Assembly: GCA_017442825.1 (NCBI GenBank)
Contig: JAFRYZ010000003.1
Location: 1-64,000 of the forward strand
Reading direction: 5' to 3'
From: Prevotella sp.
GTDB lineage: Bacteria > Bacteroidota > Bacteroidia > Bacteroidales > Bacteroidaceae
DNA length: 64,000 nucleotides
Shown here: piece after piece, positions 7,298 to 16,513 of the stretch
Layout: every line of letters starts with the position of its first letter
How positions within the stretch are numbered: position 1 is the stretch's first letter
Program-made: the position numbers and the translations under genes
The notes under the pieces: generated by a model
What the model saw: only the letters and a program-made list of their open reading frames with translations
The model's database searches: none
Told to the model about the DNA's origin: nothing

Positions 7298-8485
7298 TCA
7301 TTTCGTCTGTTTAACTATGTGTTTCTTACCGTTAATGATATAGATACCTTGTGGAAGCTGCCTGTGGCTGAGGTCGCGTCCAAGGTATTGCCCCTGAATG
7401 GAGTATATGCCTCCGACGGTATTCTCCCCATTTTGAATCTCCTGAATACCCGTACTGATTTTTTCATCAATGGCGAAAGATATTCTTGCACTGGCATTTT
7501 CGACATCGGTGAGCACGTCAACAAATTCAAAGTACGCACGGTAGGCTTTCATCTTCGTAAGCCCCTTGGAGTACCAAAACTTGTTTTCGCTGAGGAAGAG
7601 CGTATTGCTTTCCAAGGTCTTCTGCGCCGTGTAGTTGCCTGAGAACCATCCGTAGACTTCCCGTCGCTTTCCTGTCTTGCCGTTGTCGTACTCGATGACG
7701 GCATCCTCTTCATTAGGTTCAAGGGTGGAAGTAGCCGTAAACTCCCCGATGTTGGCAGAGGTCTTGATGAGATAGGGATGGTTGGCTTCCATTCCGTCCG
7801 ACGTATTGACATCATCAAATTGGACTACGATCTGTGTGACATTGTCGTCGTCATCGTAGGTAGATTCGTAGCTGACGAAGTCCATCAGCCTGACATCCTC
7901 GCCGAAGGCAGCTGTCACCTGACTGCCGGTCATGGCGAAGGGCAGGCAGATGGTGCTCCACTCGTTGGCATTGATGGTGCGCTTAACAAGGATATCCACG
8001 TCGCCGTCGGATACTGTCGGGGCAGTCGTCGCGTTCTCGTCGAGGACTACGGAGTGCCTTTCCACCACATTGATGTTAAAATTCACCGTCGTGTCGAGCG
8101 TCTGCCCGTTGATGCGGATGTTGCCGACAGTGGCAGGATAGGTGCCGACGGCTGTTCCCGGAGCCACCGTGACCGTGATAGTTGCCACGTCGCCCTCGCC
8201 GTTCAGGGCATTGGCAGTGGTACTGATAGCTCCCACCACGCCGCCCTGATGGGAGAACAACGCCGTCCAGTCACTTGTGGCACTGACCTCGCTGACCGTA
8301 AACCCGTCGGGCAGAGCTATCTCGAAGTGGGTCGACGTCATTCCCGTCACCCCCGACACGTGGAGCGTAAGCTGAACAGTTCCTCCTTCCGACAGCGCCT
8401 CTACGTCGGCCACCGTAATGTTCTGAGCCTGTGCGCCCCATCCCCATGACAGAAGCGCAAGCAGGCCGATAATCGTTTTCTTCAT
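7298..8485 (-). CDS. Secreted protein with N-terminal cohesin-like domain and type IX-like C-terminal tail
   Basis: The 395-residue precursor has a signal peptide (MKKTIIGLLALLSWGWGAQA). Residues about 21-140 look like a cohesin/BACON-like beta sandwich (FEIALPDGFTVSEVSATSDW, then GDVATITVTVAPGTAVGTYP). The middle is of the type common in Prevotella surface proteins (EWSTICLPFAMTGSQVTAAFG). The end, IYSIQGQYLGRD then LPQGIYIINGKKHIVKQTK, is the short sorting-tail-like motif seen in type IX substrates and ends in a basic tail. It is co-transcribed with the B-repeat/dockerin protein upstream (25-bp gap). It is probably surface-attached; ligand or enzymatic activity is not evident. Confidence 0.75.
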   Translation of the reverse strand: MKKTIIGLLALLSWGWGAQAQNITVADVEALSEGGTVQLTLHVSGVTGMTSTHFEIALPDGFTVSEVSATSDWTALFSHQGGVVGAISTTANALNGEGDVATITVTVAPGTAVGTYPATVGNIRINGQTLDTTVNFNINVVERHSVVLDENATTAPTVSDGDVDILVKRTINANEWSTICLPFAMTGSQVTAAFGEDVRLMDFVSYESTYDDDDNVTQIVVQFDDVNTSDGMEANHPYLIKTSANIGEFTATSTLEPNEEDAVIEYDNGKTGKRREVYGWFSGNYTAQKTLESNTLFLSENKFWYSKGLTKMKAYRAYFEFVDVLTDVENASARISFAIDEKISTGIQEIQNGENTVGGIYSIQGQYLGRDLSHRQLPQGIYIINGKKHIVKQTK

Positions 8486-8510
8486 TGTTATTCTTCTTTG
8501 TTTTTGTTCT

Positions 8511-9995
8511 TTACCAAGGTTTAACTGAAGCTACAGAGTAGTCGAGCACCACCTGTGCGTTGACCTCCAATGCGGAATCGTTACCGCCAGGAACATCCAC
8601 GGCTACAGGTACGGCCAAGTCGTTGAGCTCCAAATCGCCTACCGACACATCCAGCATCAGCTGTGCATCCACCTCATCCACGGAGTTGTCGCCGTTGACA
8701 TCGCCAGGTCTGTACACAGCCACGCGGCCGTTGTGGGTGGAAGCCGTATGGTGGCTTTCATCAGCTTGTACGATACTCACCTGGTTTATCTTTATCTGGA
8801 ATGAGGTGCCCGTCTCAAAGTCATCAGGAATCTGCAATTGCAACGTGATGATCGCCGTGTTTCCTGTCGGCGTGTCTCCTCCGACCAACGAGAAGAAGTA
8901 GGTCTCGTTGTTTGGTTCCGTCGTCGTCACCGTATAGCCCGTAGCCTTTGGCGAGACGGTCAGGCTGCTCAGCGACGGCTTATAGGCAGCAGGGAAGGTC
9001 AGTTGGAAGGACATATCCTTGATGGGTTCCAATGCGTTCAGGTAGAGCGGTATGGAAATCAGGTCGCCCGGTTTGCACTGTTGGTTCAGCAGATAGAAGG
9101 AGTACAGCTTAGTGGTGGGCATCGCTGGTTCTTCTGGATTGTCCGGATCGAAGACGAACCGTGCCTCGAAGGAGACGGCCTCCGTACCCATTTCGTAGTT
9201 GAACGACGGCAGGGAAGTATAGAGTTCGTCATTCTGATACCATCCAACAAAGCGGTAACCCGTATTACAATAAGCTTGTATATTTACGGCCTCGCCCTCG
9301 CCAAAGCTCTTGCGTCCAAAGTTGGTATATCCGCCTTCGCCAGCTTTCAGGGTAACACCATGTTTTACCGCCGGCTCGTTGGGTTCTATCGGCGACTCCG
9401 GATTGTAAGTGAAGCGTGCTTCAAGCGTTACATCCTCTTCGCGTGTGATGAAGTTATAGGACGCATTCTCTGAAATCAGCGTCTCATCCTCATACCATCC
9501 TGTGAATCGATAACCCGTTTCACTGTTGGCATAAATCCATACACTGGAGTTGGGCCTGTAGCTACCGCCACCCGATACGCTACCGCCAACACCACTGATC
9601 AGCTTCAGCCTGAAGAAGTTGGGGTGATCAGGTTCTCCTGGTGACGAGGGGTCATAGATAAAGTGTGCAACCAGCGTAACCGGTTCTTCACCTATGATAA
9701 AGTTAAAGCTGCGTTCACGCGAAACAACCTCGTCTGGTGTTTCCGGCCGATACCAATAGTCGAACACGTAGCCCGTATTGGCATTCGCTGTGACAGTCAC
9801 ACTCTTGCCCGGCTCGTATTTCCCAGCTCCGTAGAAGCCTCCCCCGTCATCAGGGTCAGCCAATAGCGTCACTTTGACTGGTGGCTGCCCAGGCTCCGGC
9901 GGGCTGCTGGGGTTGAATTCTTCCTGTGCTCCCACGTTGATGATGCTAAACAGCATCACCAACAGGGATAAATATCTGATACGTTTCATACGCAT
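8511..9995 (-). CDS. Secreted multi-domain protein: three InlB-type B-repeats, cohesin-like domain, C-terminal dockerin-like segment
   Basis: A signal peptide (RIRYLSLLVMLFSIINVGA) is followed by three beta-grasp repeats of the Listeria-Bacteroides/InlB B-repeat type at about residues 38-115, 125-200 and 210-285. Each carries GG..Y..G..V.I.A....GY.F.GWY and ends in the pattern VTLEARF.YDP. A cohesin-like sandwich follows at about 295-430 (GDLISIPLYLNALEPIKDMSFQLTFP). The C-terminus has a dockerin-type calcium motif DVNGDNSVDEVDAQ; the second dockerin half is degenerate. Met3 is an equally good start (9989). The gene sits 15 bp after the BspA-like gene and 25 bp before the cohesin-like gene, so it is the middle of an operon. 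Confidence 0.78.
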   Translation of the reverse strand: MRMKRIRYLSLLVMLFSIINVGAQEEFNPSSPPEPGQPPVKVTLLADPDDGGGFYGAGKYEPGKSVTVTANANTGYVFDYWYRPETPDEVVSRERSFNFIIGEEPVTLVAHFIYDPSSPGEPDHPNFFRLKLISGVGGSVSGGGSYRPNSSVWIYANSETGYRFTGWYEDETLISENASYNFITREEDVTLEARFTYNPESPIEPNEPAVKHGVTLKAGEGGYTNFGRKSFGEGEAVNIQAYCNTGYRFVGWYQNDELYTSLPSFNYEMGTEAVSFEARFVFDPDNPEEPAMPTTKLYSFYLLNQQCKPGDLISIPLYLNALEPIKDMSFQLTFPAAYKPSLSSLTVSPKATGYTVTTTEPNNETYFFSLVGGDTPTGNTAIITLQLQIPDDFETGTSFQIKINQVSIVQADESHHTASTHNGRVAVYRPGDVNGDNSVDEVDAQLMLDVSVGDLELNDLAVPVAVDVPGGNDSALEVNAQVVLDYSVASVKPW

Positions 9996-10010
9996 ACATT
10001 TTTAAGGAGA

Positions 10011-13000
10011 TTACTTCACAACCACTTTCTTGCCATCCTTGATGTAGATACCCTTCTTGACTGAATTGCCGCTGACCTTGCGACCATCAATAGAGTACCA
10101 AACTTCAGACTCAGTTGTCTTGGATTCGATGCCATTGATACCTGTTGCAGCATTACCCTCTTCGAAGGTAATCACGAAGCGGCTGTTCAGCTTTCCGGCT
10201 GTGGCATTGAACTGATATTCCTGTTCTGCAATATTGATGGTTGTGTTCGTCAGCAGGTCGGTAAGCATTACCTTCGTCATATCGCTGCGGGTCATCGAAA
10301 TCGTATAGTCTCCGTCGGTAGGAATCACCATGCCAAGGAGTACTTTCCCGTCGGCTATAGGACGCTCGTTGATGGCGTACTCGTTTCCCTCAACGTCGAT
10401 GGTGTACAACTGTGGAACACCGTTGCTGAGGAACTTGCCTGCATCTCGGTTCAGCTCATAGCCGTTGCTGGCATCGGAGTTGATTACCAGACGTGTCTTA
10501 TCGGCGTTGTCGCCGTCAGAGAGCTCTATGTTCATCACCTTTCTGGGATTGACTGCCGTGAGTTGCCCCCTGGCAGCATTCTCTTGCTCTATTACGTTGG
10601 TCATCTGCTTGCCGTTAATCGGGAAGGTCAGGTCGTCCAAGTCATCAGGGCACTGTACGAAGAAGGCTTCGTTGGGCAGGATGGCATAGTCGTCGTCAAT
10701 AGGCGAATAGGCTACATATTTATTGTCTTCCCATACGGTGATAGGAGCAGTAAAGCCCAGACGGTGCAGGTTGTAGTAGCACTGGAAGGGGTTGCCTACC
10801 AGGTTCCAGCCTTTGTGGGCATTGCTCTCACAGGTGTTTTTAGCCATCGGCTTCACGAATTCCATGTTCTTCAACGCATACTGTTTTGTTGCATTGTTCT
10901 GTGACTTGAAGTTCACATAACCTCTCTTGCTCACCTGGATAATGAATCCTGTACCGGCAGGAATAATATCGTTGGCAGCATAGTTCTTCCAGCTACTGCC
11001 CGTAGCACCGCGTGTGGCACGCTCGGCACCATCGTAGTAACGGATAGCGTAGCTGCCGCCTTCAACGAGCTGCAGGTCGCCCACCTTGGTGTCGAACGGC
11101 AAGGAGAGGAAATACCAGCGGTTGGCATCGGCCAAGTAATAACCATAGATATAGTCACCTTGGATATTGATGTTGTTGCAGGTGCTCATCACCAAGGTGG
11201 ACTTCTCTATGTCTTCCCAACCCCTAAACCTTGTCTCTGTATAGAGATTGTTGATGGTTTGCGAGTTGTCGCCGGATATTTCAAAGGTTGCATCTTCCTT
11301 GAAAGTCAGCGAAGGCGCACCGTCGAAGCGAGAACTCATACCTAATTTCAACGGCTGTGTAATCACAAACTCTGGAATAGAAGCGGTGCTGAAACCTTCC
11401 ACCTGACACTCATACCAGTAGGCATCAGACATATAACCAGAAACCAGGTGATTAGGTACGTGGAGCGTAATGGCGGACTTTGTCATTCCATTTAAGAAAT
11501 ATCTGTAATAATCACCCATAATAACTGTACCGGAACGGAAGGTGATGTCGGTAAGATTATCACAATTAATGACGATATTATGAAGATACCAATTTACATT
11601 ACTAAAAGTTGTTGGGAAGATGATGGAGCGCAGGTTATCACAATTTTCAAAACAATTGTAAAGGATATCCGCATTTTCAGCAAACTCTACCTGTCGGATT
11701 CCAGAATCGCCGAAAGCATGATCTTCAAAACGGGAGATGGTCAGCGGTATGTCGGTTTCGAAGGCGTAGCAATAACGGAATGCACCATTTCCTATCGTGT
11801 CAACATTCTCAGACAATTCAAAACCTTGCAATACAGAGCAGTCTTCAAAACAACTGGTGGGAATGCGTGTGAGGTTCGTTGGAAAGTTCGTCGTTGCCAA
11901 GCAGGGAATGTTACGAAATGCGTGGCTGCCAATGCTTGACATTGTTGTTGGGAGTGTCAGGCTTCTCAGTCGTGTATTCCGGAATGCTTCTTCGCCAATC
12001 GTCTGTACCGTTGACGGGATGGTGATACTCTCAAGTGCCGTACCCTTGAAGGCATTATTGCTGATGGTCTGAACCATGTTAGGCAGTTTTACTTCATGAA
12101 GGAAACTTAGCTGCGAGCTGTGTTGGTCTTTACTCAATGCTCCCTGTGGAACTGTGGTGAACGTGGCTCCGCTTAGGTCTATCGTAAATAGACTGGTCAT
12201 CGTCAGAATGCTTGCCCAGTCGGTGTCGTTCATTGCACCATTGATGATAATCTTACGGACATCTTCCATACGGTCCAACTGGTGGCGAACTTCTGTCACA
12301 AGACTGCCCGGCTCTGGCAAGGAAACCGTAATCGTTGGAGTCTTCTCAACACCCATATTGCGAAGATAGAAGCTACTGGGCCAGTTATCATTATTCTCTG
12401 CGGTATACACCCAAGTAATGGTATGGGTACCGGGAGTCAGTTCCTCGAAATAGCGTTTGTTAAATCCCCCATAGTTCAACATATATCTGCTGATGGCTTC
12501 CGTCTCTACACCATCGACATAGACAACTGCAGATCCGTTAAAACCACCATCGCACTCATAGACAAATGTTGAGGGAACATCAACCGTAACCGTTGCCTTT
12601 AAGGTGTACACATTGTTCTCAATAACATCTCTTCTGGTAGCATATATGTTACTTCCAGATACATTCCAAGGATTAGCTCCTTCGTATGCAAGTCGTATTT
12701 GATAGTCGCTCCAATCGGGCGATGTGATGTTAGTTGAGAGTTCTATGGACTTCGTGAGCTCAGTAGCAGCAGCAGCAATTGCAGCAGCATCAGTTGAAGT
12801 ATTGTAGAGAGACTCATAGTCGGCAACATAGATATTGTGTTCTTCTGCTGATGCCATCGCATTGTAAAGTTGTACGCGTGCACAATAAAGCGCACCAGCG
12901 TCTGCATTTATCAATCTCCACGTGATGTTTCCAGAAGCCAAATCCGAGCGAAGCGAAGATGCATCACTACTGGTCACATCGTGTCCGAAGTAGTGGCTGG

Positions 13001-13397
13001 CATCATAGCCTGAAGCATAAGATGACTTTTGGATTCTGTATGCAGAACTATTGCCACTTATAAGCTGATAAGAGTTGTTATCCTCATAGCTGTCTGCATT
13101 TTTGTCACTATTCCATAGATGCAGATAGTAATCATCGGCAAACTGCAGGATATAGGCACCTGCTCCCTTGTCGCTCCTGCTGGTGAATGTGATAGCAGAA
13201 CCGACGGCATCCAGATTTACACCATATGTACTGTACCGATGTAGGAACAATTGGCTGTCGATGTTGTACAAGTAATAGGTTTTGCCGCTTTGCAGTGTCT
13301 GTGCTGTAGGCAATGTCGGGGCAGTACGTGCTGCCCAAATAGCTCCTGTGATGCTGAGCATCAGCACGAGCAGGGTAATGAATCGTTTTGCTTTCAT
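10011..13397 (-). CDS. BspA-like leucine-rich-repeat surface protein with type IX-like tail
   Basis: The start at 13397 (MKAKRFITLLVLMLSITGAIWA) gives a clean signal peptide; an in-frame Met 10 codons upstream does not. The protein has about 1128 residues. The central region holds LRR_5/BspA repeats, for example ESITIPSTVQTIGEEAFRNT, LRSLTLPTTMSSIGSHAFRN and FELSENVDTIGNGAFRYCYA. The C-terminus (VWYSIDGRKVSG then KKGIYIKDGKKVVVK) is a sorting-tail-like motif. BspA-family proteins often mediate adhesion to host proteins or other bacteria; that role is inferred. It is the first gene of a four-gene operon and is preceded by a leader of about 375 nt with an attenuator-like hairpin. Confidence 0.85.
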   Translation of the reverse strand: MKAKRFITLLVLMLSITGAIWAARTAPTLPTAQTLQSGKTYYLYNIDSQLFLHRYSTYGVNLDAVGSAITFTSRSDKGAGAYILQFADDYYLHLWNSDKNADSYEDNNSYQLISGNSSAYRIQKSSYASGYDASHYFGHDVTSSDASSLRSDLASGNITWRLINADAGALYCARVQLYNAMASAEEHNIYVADYESLYNTSTDAAAIAAAATELTKSIELSTNITSPDWSDYQIRLAYEGANPWNVSGSNIYATRRDVIENNVYTLKATVTVDVPSTFVYECDGGFNGSAVVYVDGVETEAISRYMLNYGGFNKRYFEELTPGTHTITWVYTAENNDNWPSSFYLRNMGVEKTPTITVSLPEPGSLVTEVRHQLDRMEDVRKIIINGAMNDTDWASILTMTSLFTIDLSGATFTTVPQGALSKDQHSSQLSFLHEVKLPNMVQTISNNAFKGTALESITIPSTVQTIGEEAFRNTRLRSLTLPTTMSSIGSHAFRNIPCLATTNFPTNLTRIPTSCFEDCSVLQGFELSENVDTIGNGAFRYCYAFETDIPLTISRFEDHAFGDSGIRQVEFAENADILYNCFENCDNLRSIIFPTTFSNVNWYLHNIVINCDNLTDITFRSGTVIMGDYYRYFLNGMTKSAITLHVPNHLVSGYMSDAYWYECQVEGFSTASIPEFVITQPLKLGMSSRFDGAPSLTFKEDATFEISGDNSQTINNLYTETRFRGWEDIEKSTLVMSTCNNINIQGDYIYGYYLADANRWYFLSLPFDTKVGDLQLVEGGSYAIRYYDGAERATRGATGSSWKNYAANDIIPAGTGFIIQVSKRGYVNFKSQNNATKQYALKNMEFVKPMAKNTCESNAHKGWNLVGNPFQCYYNLHRLGFTAPITVWEDNKYVAYSPIDDDYAILPNEAFFVQCPDDLDDLTFPINGKQMTNVIEQENAARGQLTAVNPRKVMNIELSDGDNADKTRLVINSDASNGYELNRDAGKFLSNGVPQLYTIDVEGNEYAINERPIADGKVLLGMVIPTDGDYTISMTRSDMTKVMLTDLLTNTTINIAEQEYQFNATAGKLNSRFVITFEEGNAATGINGIESKTTESEVWYSIDGRKVSGNSVKKGIYIKDGKKVVVK

Positions 13398-13505
13398 AAT
13401 AGGTAAATTTATAGTGTTAGTAATCATAACAACTCCATTTGCCTATAGACACCCCAAAGTCGGCACTTACAAGTTTTGATCCAGATTAGCTTATGATACA
13501 AAAAA

Positions 13506-13597
13506 GGCGTAGGTGTCTGTTCTTTTGTCTATCCTGGCATCAAAGGCTCTCGCATTGCCCAACTCACACAGGATAGACAACGCAGTTAGCCCACGCC
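13506..13597 (-). promoter_or_regulatory. Attenuator-like hairpin in the leader of the BspA-like operon
   Basis: On the minus strand GGCGTGGG (13590-13597) pairs, with one wobble, with CCTACGCC (13506-13513). Inside, a perfect 12-bp inverted repeat pairs TTGTCTATCCTG (13569-13580) with CAGGATAGACAA (13525-13536). The outer stem is followed immediately by a T-run. The layout is that of an intrinsic terminator about 110 nt before the start codon and about 190 nt after the promoter. A similar leader precedes the other BspA-like gene (43951-44096). Confidence 0.65.
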
Positions 13598-13780
13598 AGA
13601 ACGAACTATATATAAACAAGGTATATAGAAACGCTCCACGCAGACGCTTCGTTGTCATCTGTCTGTTGTGAGTTTAGGAATTTGCGAGATTCTTGATGCA
13701 CAACGACAGACGTTCGAAAACGTCTTTCTCATATATAAGACCGCCCGCTTACCCTCCTTGGGGGCTAACAAGCGATGTTG

Positions 13781-13812
13781 CAAAGATATGTTTTTTTCTC
13801 TTTTCCTCCAAA
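13781..13812 (-). promoter_or_regulatory. Promoter of the BspA-like surface operon
   Basis: On the minus strand TATCTTTG (CAAAGATA at 13781-13788) is preceded by TTTG (CAAA at 13809-13812) with a 20-bp spacer. It gives a leader of about 375 nt. Confidence 0.75.
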
Positions 13813-13921
13813 TAAATTCGGATGAAAATAACGGGGAATCTGTGTGTTGGCGCAAACAGAGGACGGGCGACGGGCAGGCAACGGCGGCTGAAGGCGGAAA
13901 TCGCCCCGTCGGGGGGGCGCG

Positions 13922-15244
13922 CTACAGGTCTTTGACGGGTATCTTCTTGAGCTCGCTGATGTACTGGTGGCGGACGGCAGCGATGCGTTGCAGCTGTTCG
14001 TCGCCGACGAGCTGGCGGGCGTCTGCTTGCAGGTAGCGGTGCTTGTGGGCGGGGTAGCCTTCGAGCAGCTCGACGACGCGCCCCACGGTGATGTTACTGA
14101 TGTCCTGAGCGGGCTGCCAGGTGGGTTCAGCGTCGGTGCCGGCTCCGCCGTTCTCGCTGACGAGGTTGACTTGCTGGAGCCGGTGGAGCAGGTCGGTAGT
14201 GATGCGAATGGGGATGTGGGTGAGTTGTTTTAGTTCCAATGCCGTATAGGGTGGTTTGCCTTCGGCGAAGCGTTTACAGATGAGGCTGAGCAGCATCATG
14301 CACATCTCTAAGCGTTTCTGATGGCTGACGTCCTTCGTGCTGATGAGGAAAGCGTAGTATTCCATGTTCTGGTTGGTGTAACTCAATTCTGCACAGAACA
14401 GACAGATGTACCATGAGAACAACATCCATAGCATGAACAACGGCAGCGCTGCAAAGGAACCGTAGATGGCATTGTAACCGCTGAGGAACATCTGTCCCTT
14501 GATATAGAAGAATTGCAACAACAGCATGGCTGTGCCGGCAATGATGCCAGGAACGATGGCTTTGGAGAAGTGAACCTTCGTGTTTGGCATGGCGACATAG
14601 AGTAGAGTGAAGACGACAGACATTAATACCCATGGCAGGAACTTGATGAAGAAGCGCGATATCGGTCCCAATAGGGCAAAGGTTTGTAGTTTGTCAGCTA
14701 TACCATAGACAAAGATGTTGATACCCGAAATGAGGATGATGACAATGGGTACGAGGAAAATCATAGAGGTGTAGCCTGTAACGATACGGCTTACAGGACG
14801 ACTACTCTTTACCTGCCAGATTTCATCGAAGGCATGCTCGATGTTATAGATGAGTGAAATGACACTATAGAGCATGAAGATAAGACCAAGTCCGAGGATG
14901 ACACCGCTGCGGGCGTGAACCAGATAGGAGTTCGCAAAGTTGATGATGGCTTCGGCAGCCTGTGGTTGACTGGACAAAGCATCGCGAAACCATTGTTCGA
15001 TGTGGTAGTTGAGTCCGAAACCGCGTGCTATGGCAAAGATGACCGCAGCGACAGGGACGATGGCGAGCATGGTACTGAAAGCCAATGCCGTAGCATAGTC
15101 GGAATGACCGCGGAAGATGAAGAAACGCAGTGCCAGATATAGCGTGCGCATACAGCGCGATAACAAGGATACTTTCTCCGTGTTGTTTTCATCGGCTCGC
15201 CAGATACCGACGTGTAGATAGTGTTTGATTCGTGCCCGTCTCAT
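13922..15244 (-). CDS. YihY/BrkB-family inner-membrane protein
   Basis: The 440-residue protein has about six transmembrane segments in residues 45-300, for example YATALAFSTMLAIVPVAAVIFA, GVILGLGLIFMLYSVISLIYN and MIFLVPIVIILISGINIFVYG. The family hallmark FDEIWQVKSSRPVSR occurs between segments. The roughly 130-residue cytoplasmic C-terminus carries a winged-helix-like segment (LELKQLTHIPIRITTDLLHRLQQVNLVSE). The family was once mislabelled ribonuclease BN; its transport or structural role is unclear. A -7 box (TATCTTTG, minus strand, 15265-15272) lies 20 bp upstream. It is divergent from mnmA. Confidence 0.88.
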   Translation of the reverse strand: MRRARIKHYLHVGIWRADENNTEKVSLLSRCMRTLYLALRFFIFRGHSDYATALAFSTMLAIVPVAAVIFAIARGFGLNYHIEQWFRDALSSQPQAAEAIINFANSYLVHARSGVILGLGLIFMLYSVISLIYNIEHAFDEIWQVKSSRPVSRIVTGYTSMIFLVPIVIILISGINIFVYGIADKLQTFALLGPISRFFIKFLPWVLMSVVFTLLYVAMPNTKVHFSKAIVPGIIAGTAMLLLQFFYIKGQMFLSGYNAIYGSFAALPLFMLWMLFSWYICLFCAELSYTNQNMEYYAFLISTKDVSHQKRLEMCMMLLSLICKRFAEGKPPYTALELKQLTHIPIRITTDLLHRLQQVNLVSENGGAGTDAEPTWQPAQDISNITVGRVVELLEGYPAHKHRYLQADARQLVGDEQLQRIAAVRHQYISELKKIPVKDL

Positions 15245-15355
15245 AACTTTCTTATTTCTGTGTGCAAAGATAATGATTTAAATTATGAATTGTGAATTAT
15301 TTCGTATCTTTGACTTCGCCATAGGTACTTGTGCTCGGAAAAGCTCAAATATAAA

Positions 15356-15387
15356 TTTGGCTTTTTTCTCGCTTAATCGTACCTTTG
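15356..15387 (+). promoter_or_regulatory. Promoter of mnmA, nearly overlapping the start codon
   Basis: TTTG at 15356-15359 and TACCTTTG at 15380-15387 are 20 bp apart. The ATG is at 15392, so transcription should begin at or next to the start codon, giving a leaderless or almost leaderless mRNA. Confidence 0.75.
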
Positions 15388-15391
15388 CAAC

Positions 15392-16513
15392 ATGAAATGG
15401 GAAGATGTCAAGGACAAGCGTATAGCTGTACTGCTTTCGGGCGGTGTTGATAGTAGCGTTGTGGTGTATGAATTTGCCCGTATGGGATTGCATCCCGACT
15501 GCTTCTATATCAAGATAGGTCCAGACGAGGAGGAGGAATGGGACTGCTCTTCTGAGGAGGATCTTGAGATGGCTACGGCTGTGGCTCATCGCTATGGCTG
15601 CCGCTTGCAGGTGGTTGACTGTCATAGGGAGTATTGGGACAGGGTAACCCGTTACACGATGGAGAAGGTGCGAACGGGGTTTACGCCTAATCCCGATGTC
15701 ATGTGCAATCGGCTGATTAAGTTTGGTGCCTTTCACGAGAAAGCTGGACACGACTATGACCTGATAGCTACTGGACATTATGCGCAGACGGAGTGGATAG
15801 ACGGGCGAAAGTGGTTGACAACGAGTCCTGACCCAGTGAAAGACCAGACGGACTTTCTTGCACAGATATACGACTGGCAGTTGCAGAAGGCTTTGTTTCC
15901 GATAGGGCACTACCTGAAAGAGGAGGTGCGCGAGATTGCCGAGCGTGAGCATCTTGTGAATGCCCGGCGCAAGGATTCTCAGGGAATCTGTTTCTTGGGT
16001 AAAATCAACTATAACGACTACATCCGTCGCTATCTAGGGGAAAATCCTGGTGATGTGATAGAACTGGATACGGGAAAGAAGATTGGTAGGCACAAGGGCT
16101 TGTGGTTTCATACGATAGGTCAACGCAAGGGTATGGGCTTCGGCGGCGGTCCGTGGTTTGTAGTCAAGAAGGATATGGAGAAGAACATCCTTTATGTGGC
16201 TCACGGATATGATCCGCAGGAGGCTTACAGGCAGGAGTTTGCCGTGCGTGATTTCCATTTCCTGACGGCTCCGTTTGATGGCGGTCGGGAAGAGAAGGAT
16301 GGAAGAATGTCTTTCCGTGTAACGTTCAAGATTCGCCATACTGCGGAATATCTTCCTGCAACGATAACAACCGGCTCAACTCAAACAGAGGAAGGGGCAG
16401 TATTTTCCCTTCGGGCAGATGCTCCCATTCATGGGGTTGCTCCCGGACAGTTCTGTGTTGTCTATGATGAACACCACCATCGTTGTTTTGGCAGTGGTGA
16501 GATTACAGGTTGA
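15392..16513 (+). CDS. mnmA: tRNA-specific 2-thiouridylase MnmA
   Basis: MnmA activates U34 of Lys, Glu and Gln tRNAs with ATP and inserts sulfur to give s2U34. The PP-loop SGGVDSS is at residues 16-22, the catalytic Cys105 in NPDVMCNRLIKFG, and the second active Cys200 in RRKDSQGICFLGK. The tRNA-binding region and the C-terminal beta-barrel (HGVAPGQFCVVY) complete the fold. The 373-residue length is normal. Its 3' end overlaps the convergent HAD gene by 11 bp. Confidence 0.95.
   Translation: MKWEDVKDKRIAVLLSGGVDSSVVVYEFARMGLHPDCFYIKIGPDEEEEWDCSSEEDLEMATAVAHRYGCRLQVVDCHREYWDRVTRYTMEKVRTGFTPNPDVMCNRLIKFGAFHEKAGHDYDLIATGHYAQTEWIDGRKWLTTSPDPVKDQTDFLAQIYDWQLQKALFPIGHYLKEEVREIAEREHLVNARRKDSQGICFLGKINYNDYIRRYLGENPGDVIELDTGKKIGRHKGLWFHTIGQRKGMGFGGGPWFVVKKDMEKNILYVAHGYDPQEAYRQEFAVRDFHFLTAPFDGGREEKDGRMSFRVTFKIRHTAEYLPATITTGSTQTEEGAVFSLRADAPIHGVAPGQFCVVYDEHHHRCFGSGEITG

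Noticed and set aside
7778..8449. Plus-strand frame of 223 residues
   Set aside because: Antisense shadow of the cohesin-like surface protein gene; no recognisable motif or promoter.
13506..13597. Invertible promoter
   Set aside because: The 12-bp inverted repeat encloses only about 32 bp with no promoter box and lies downstream of a good promoter. RNA structure explains it better.
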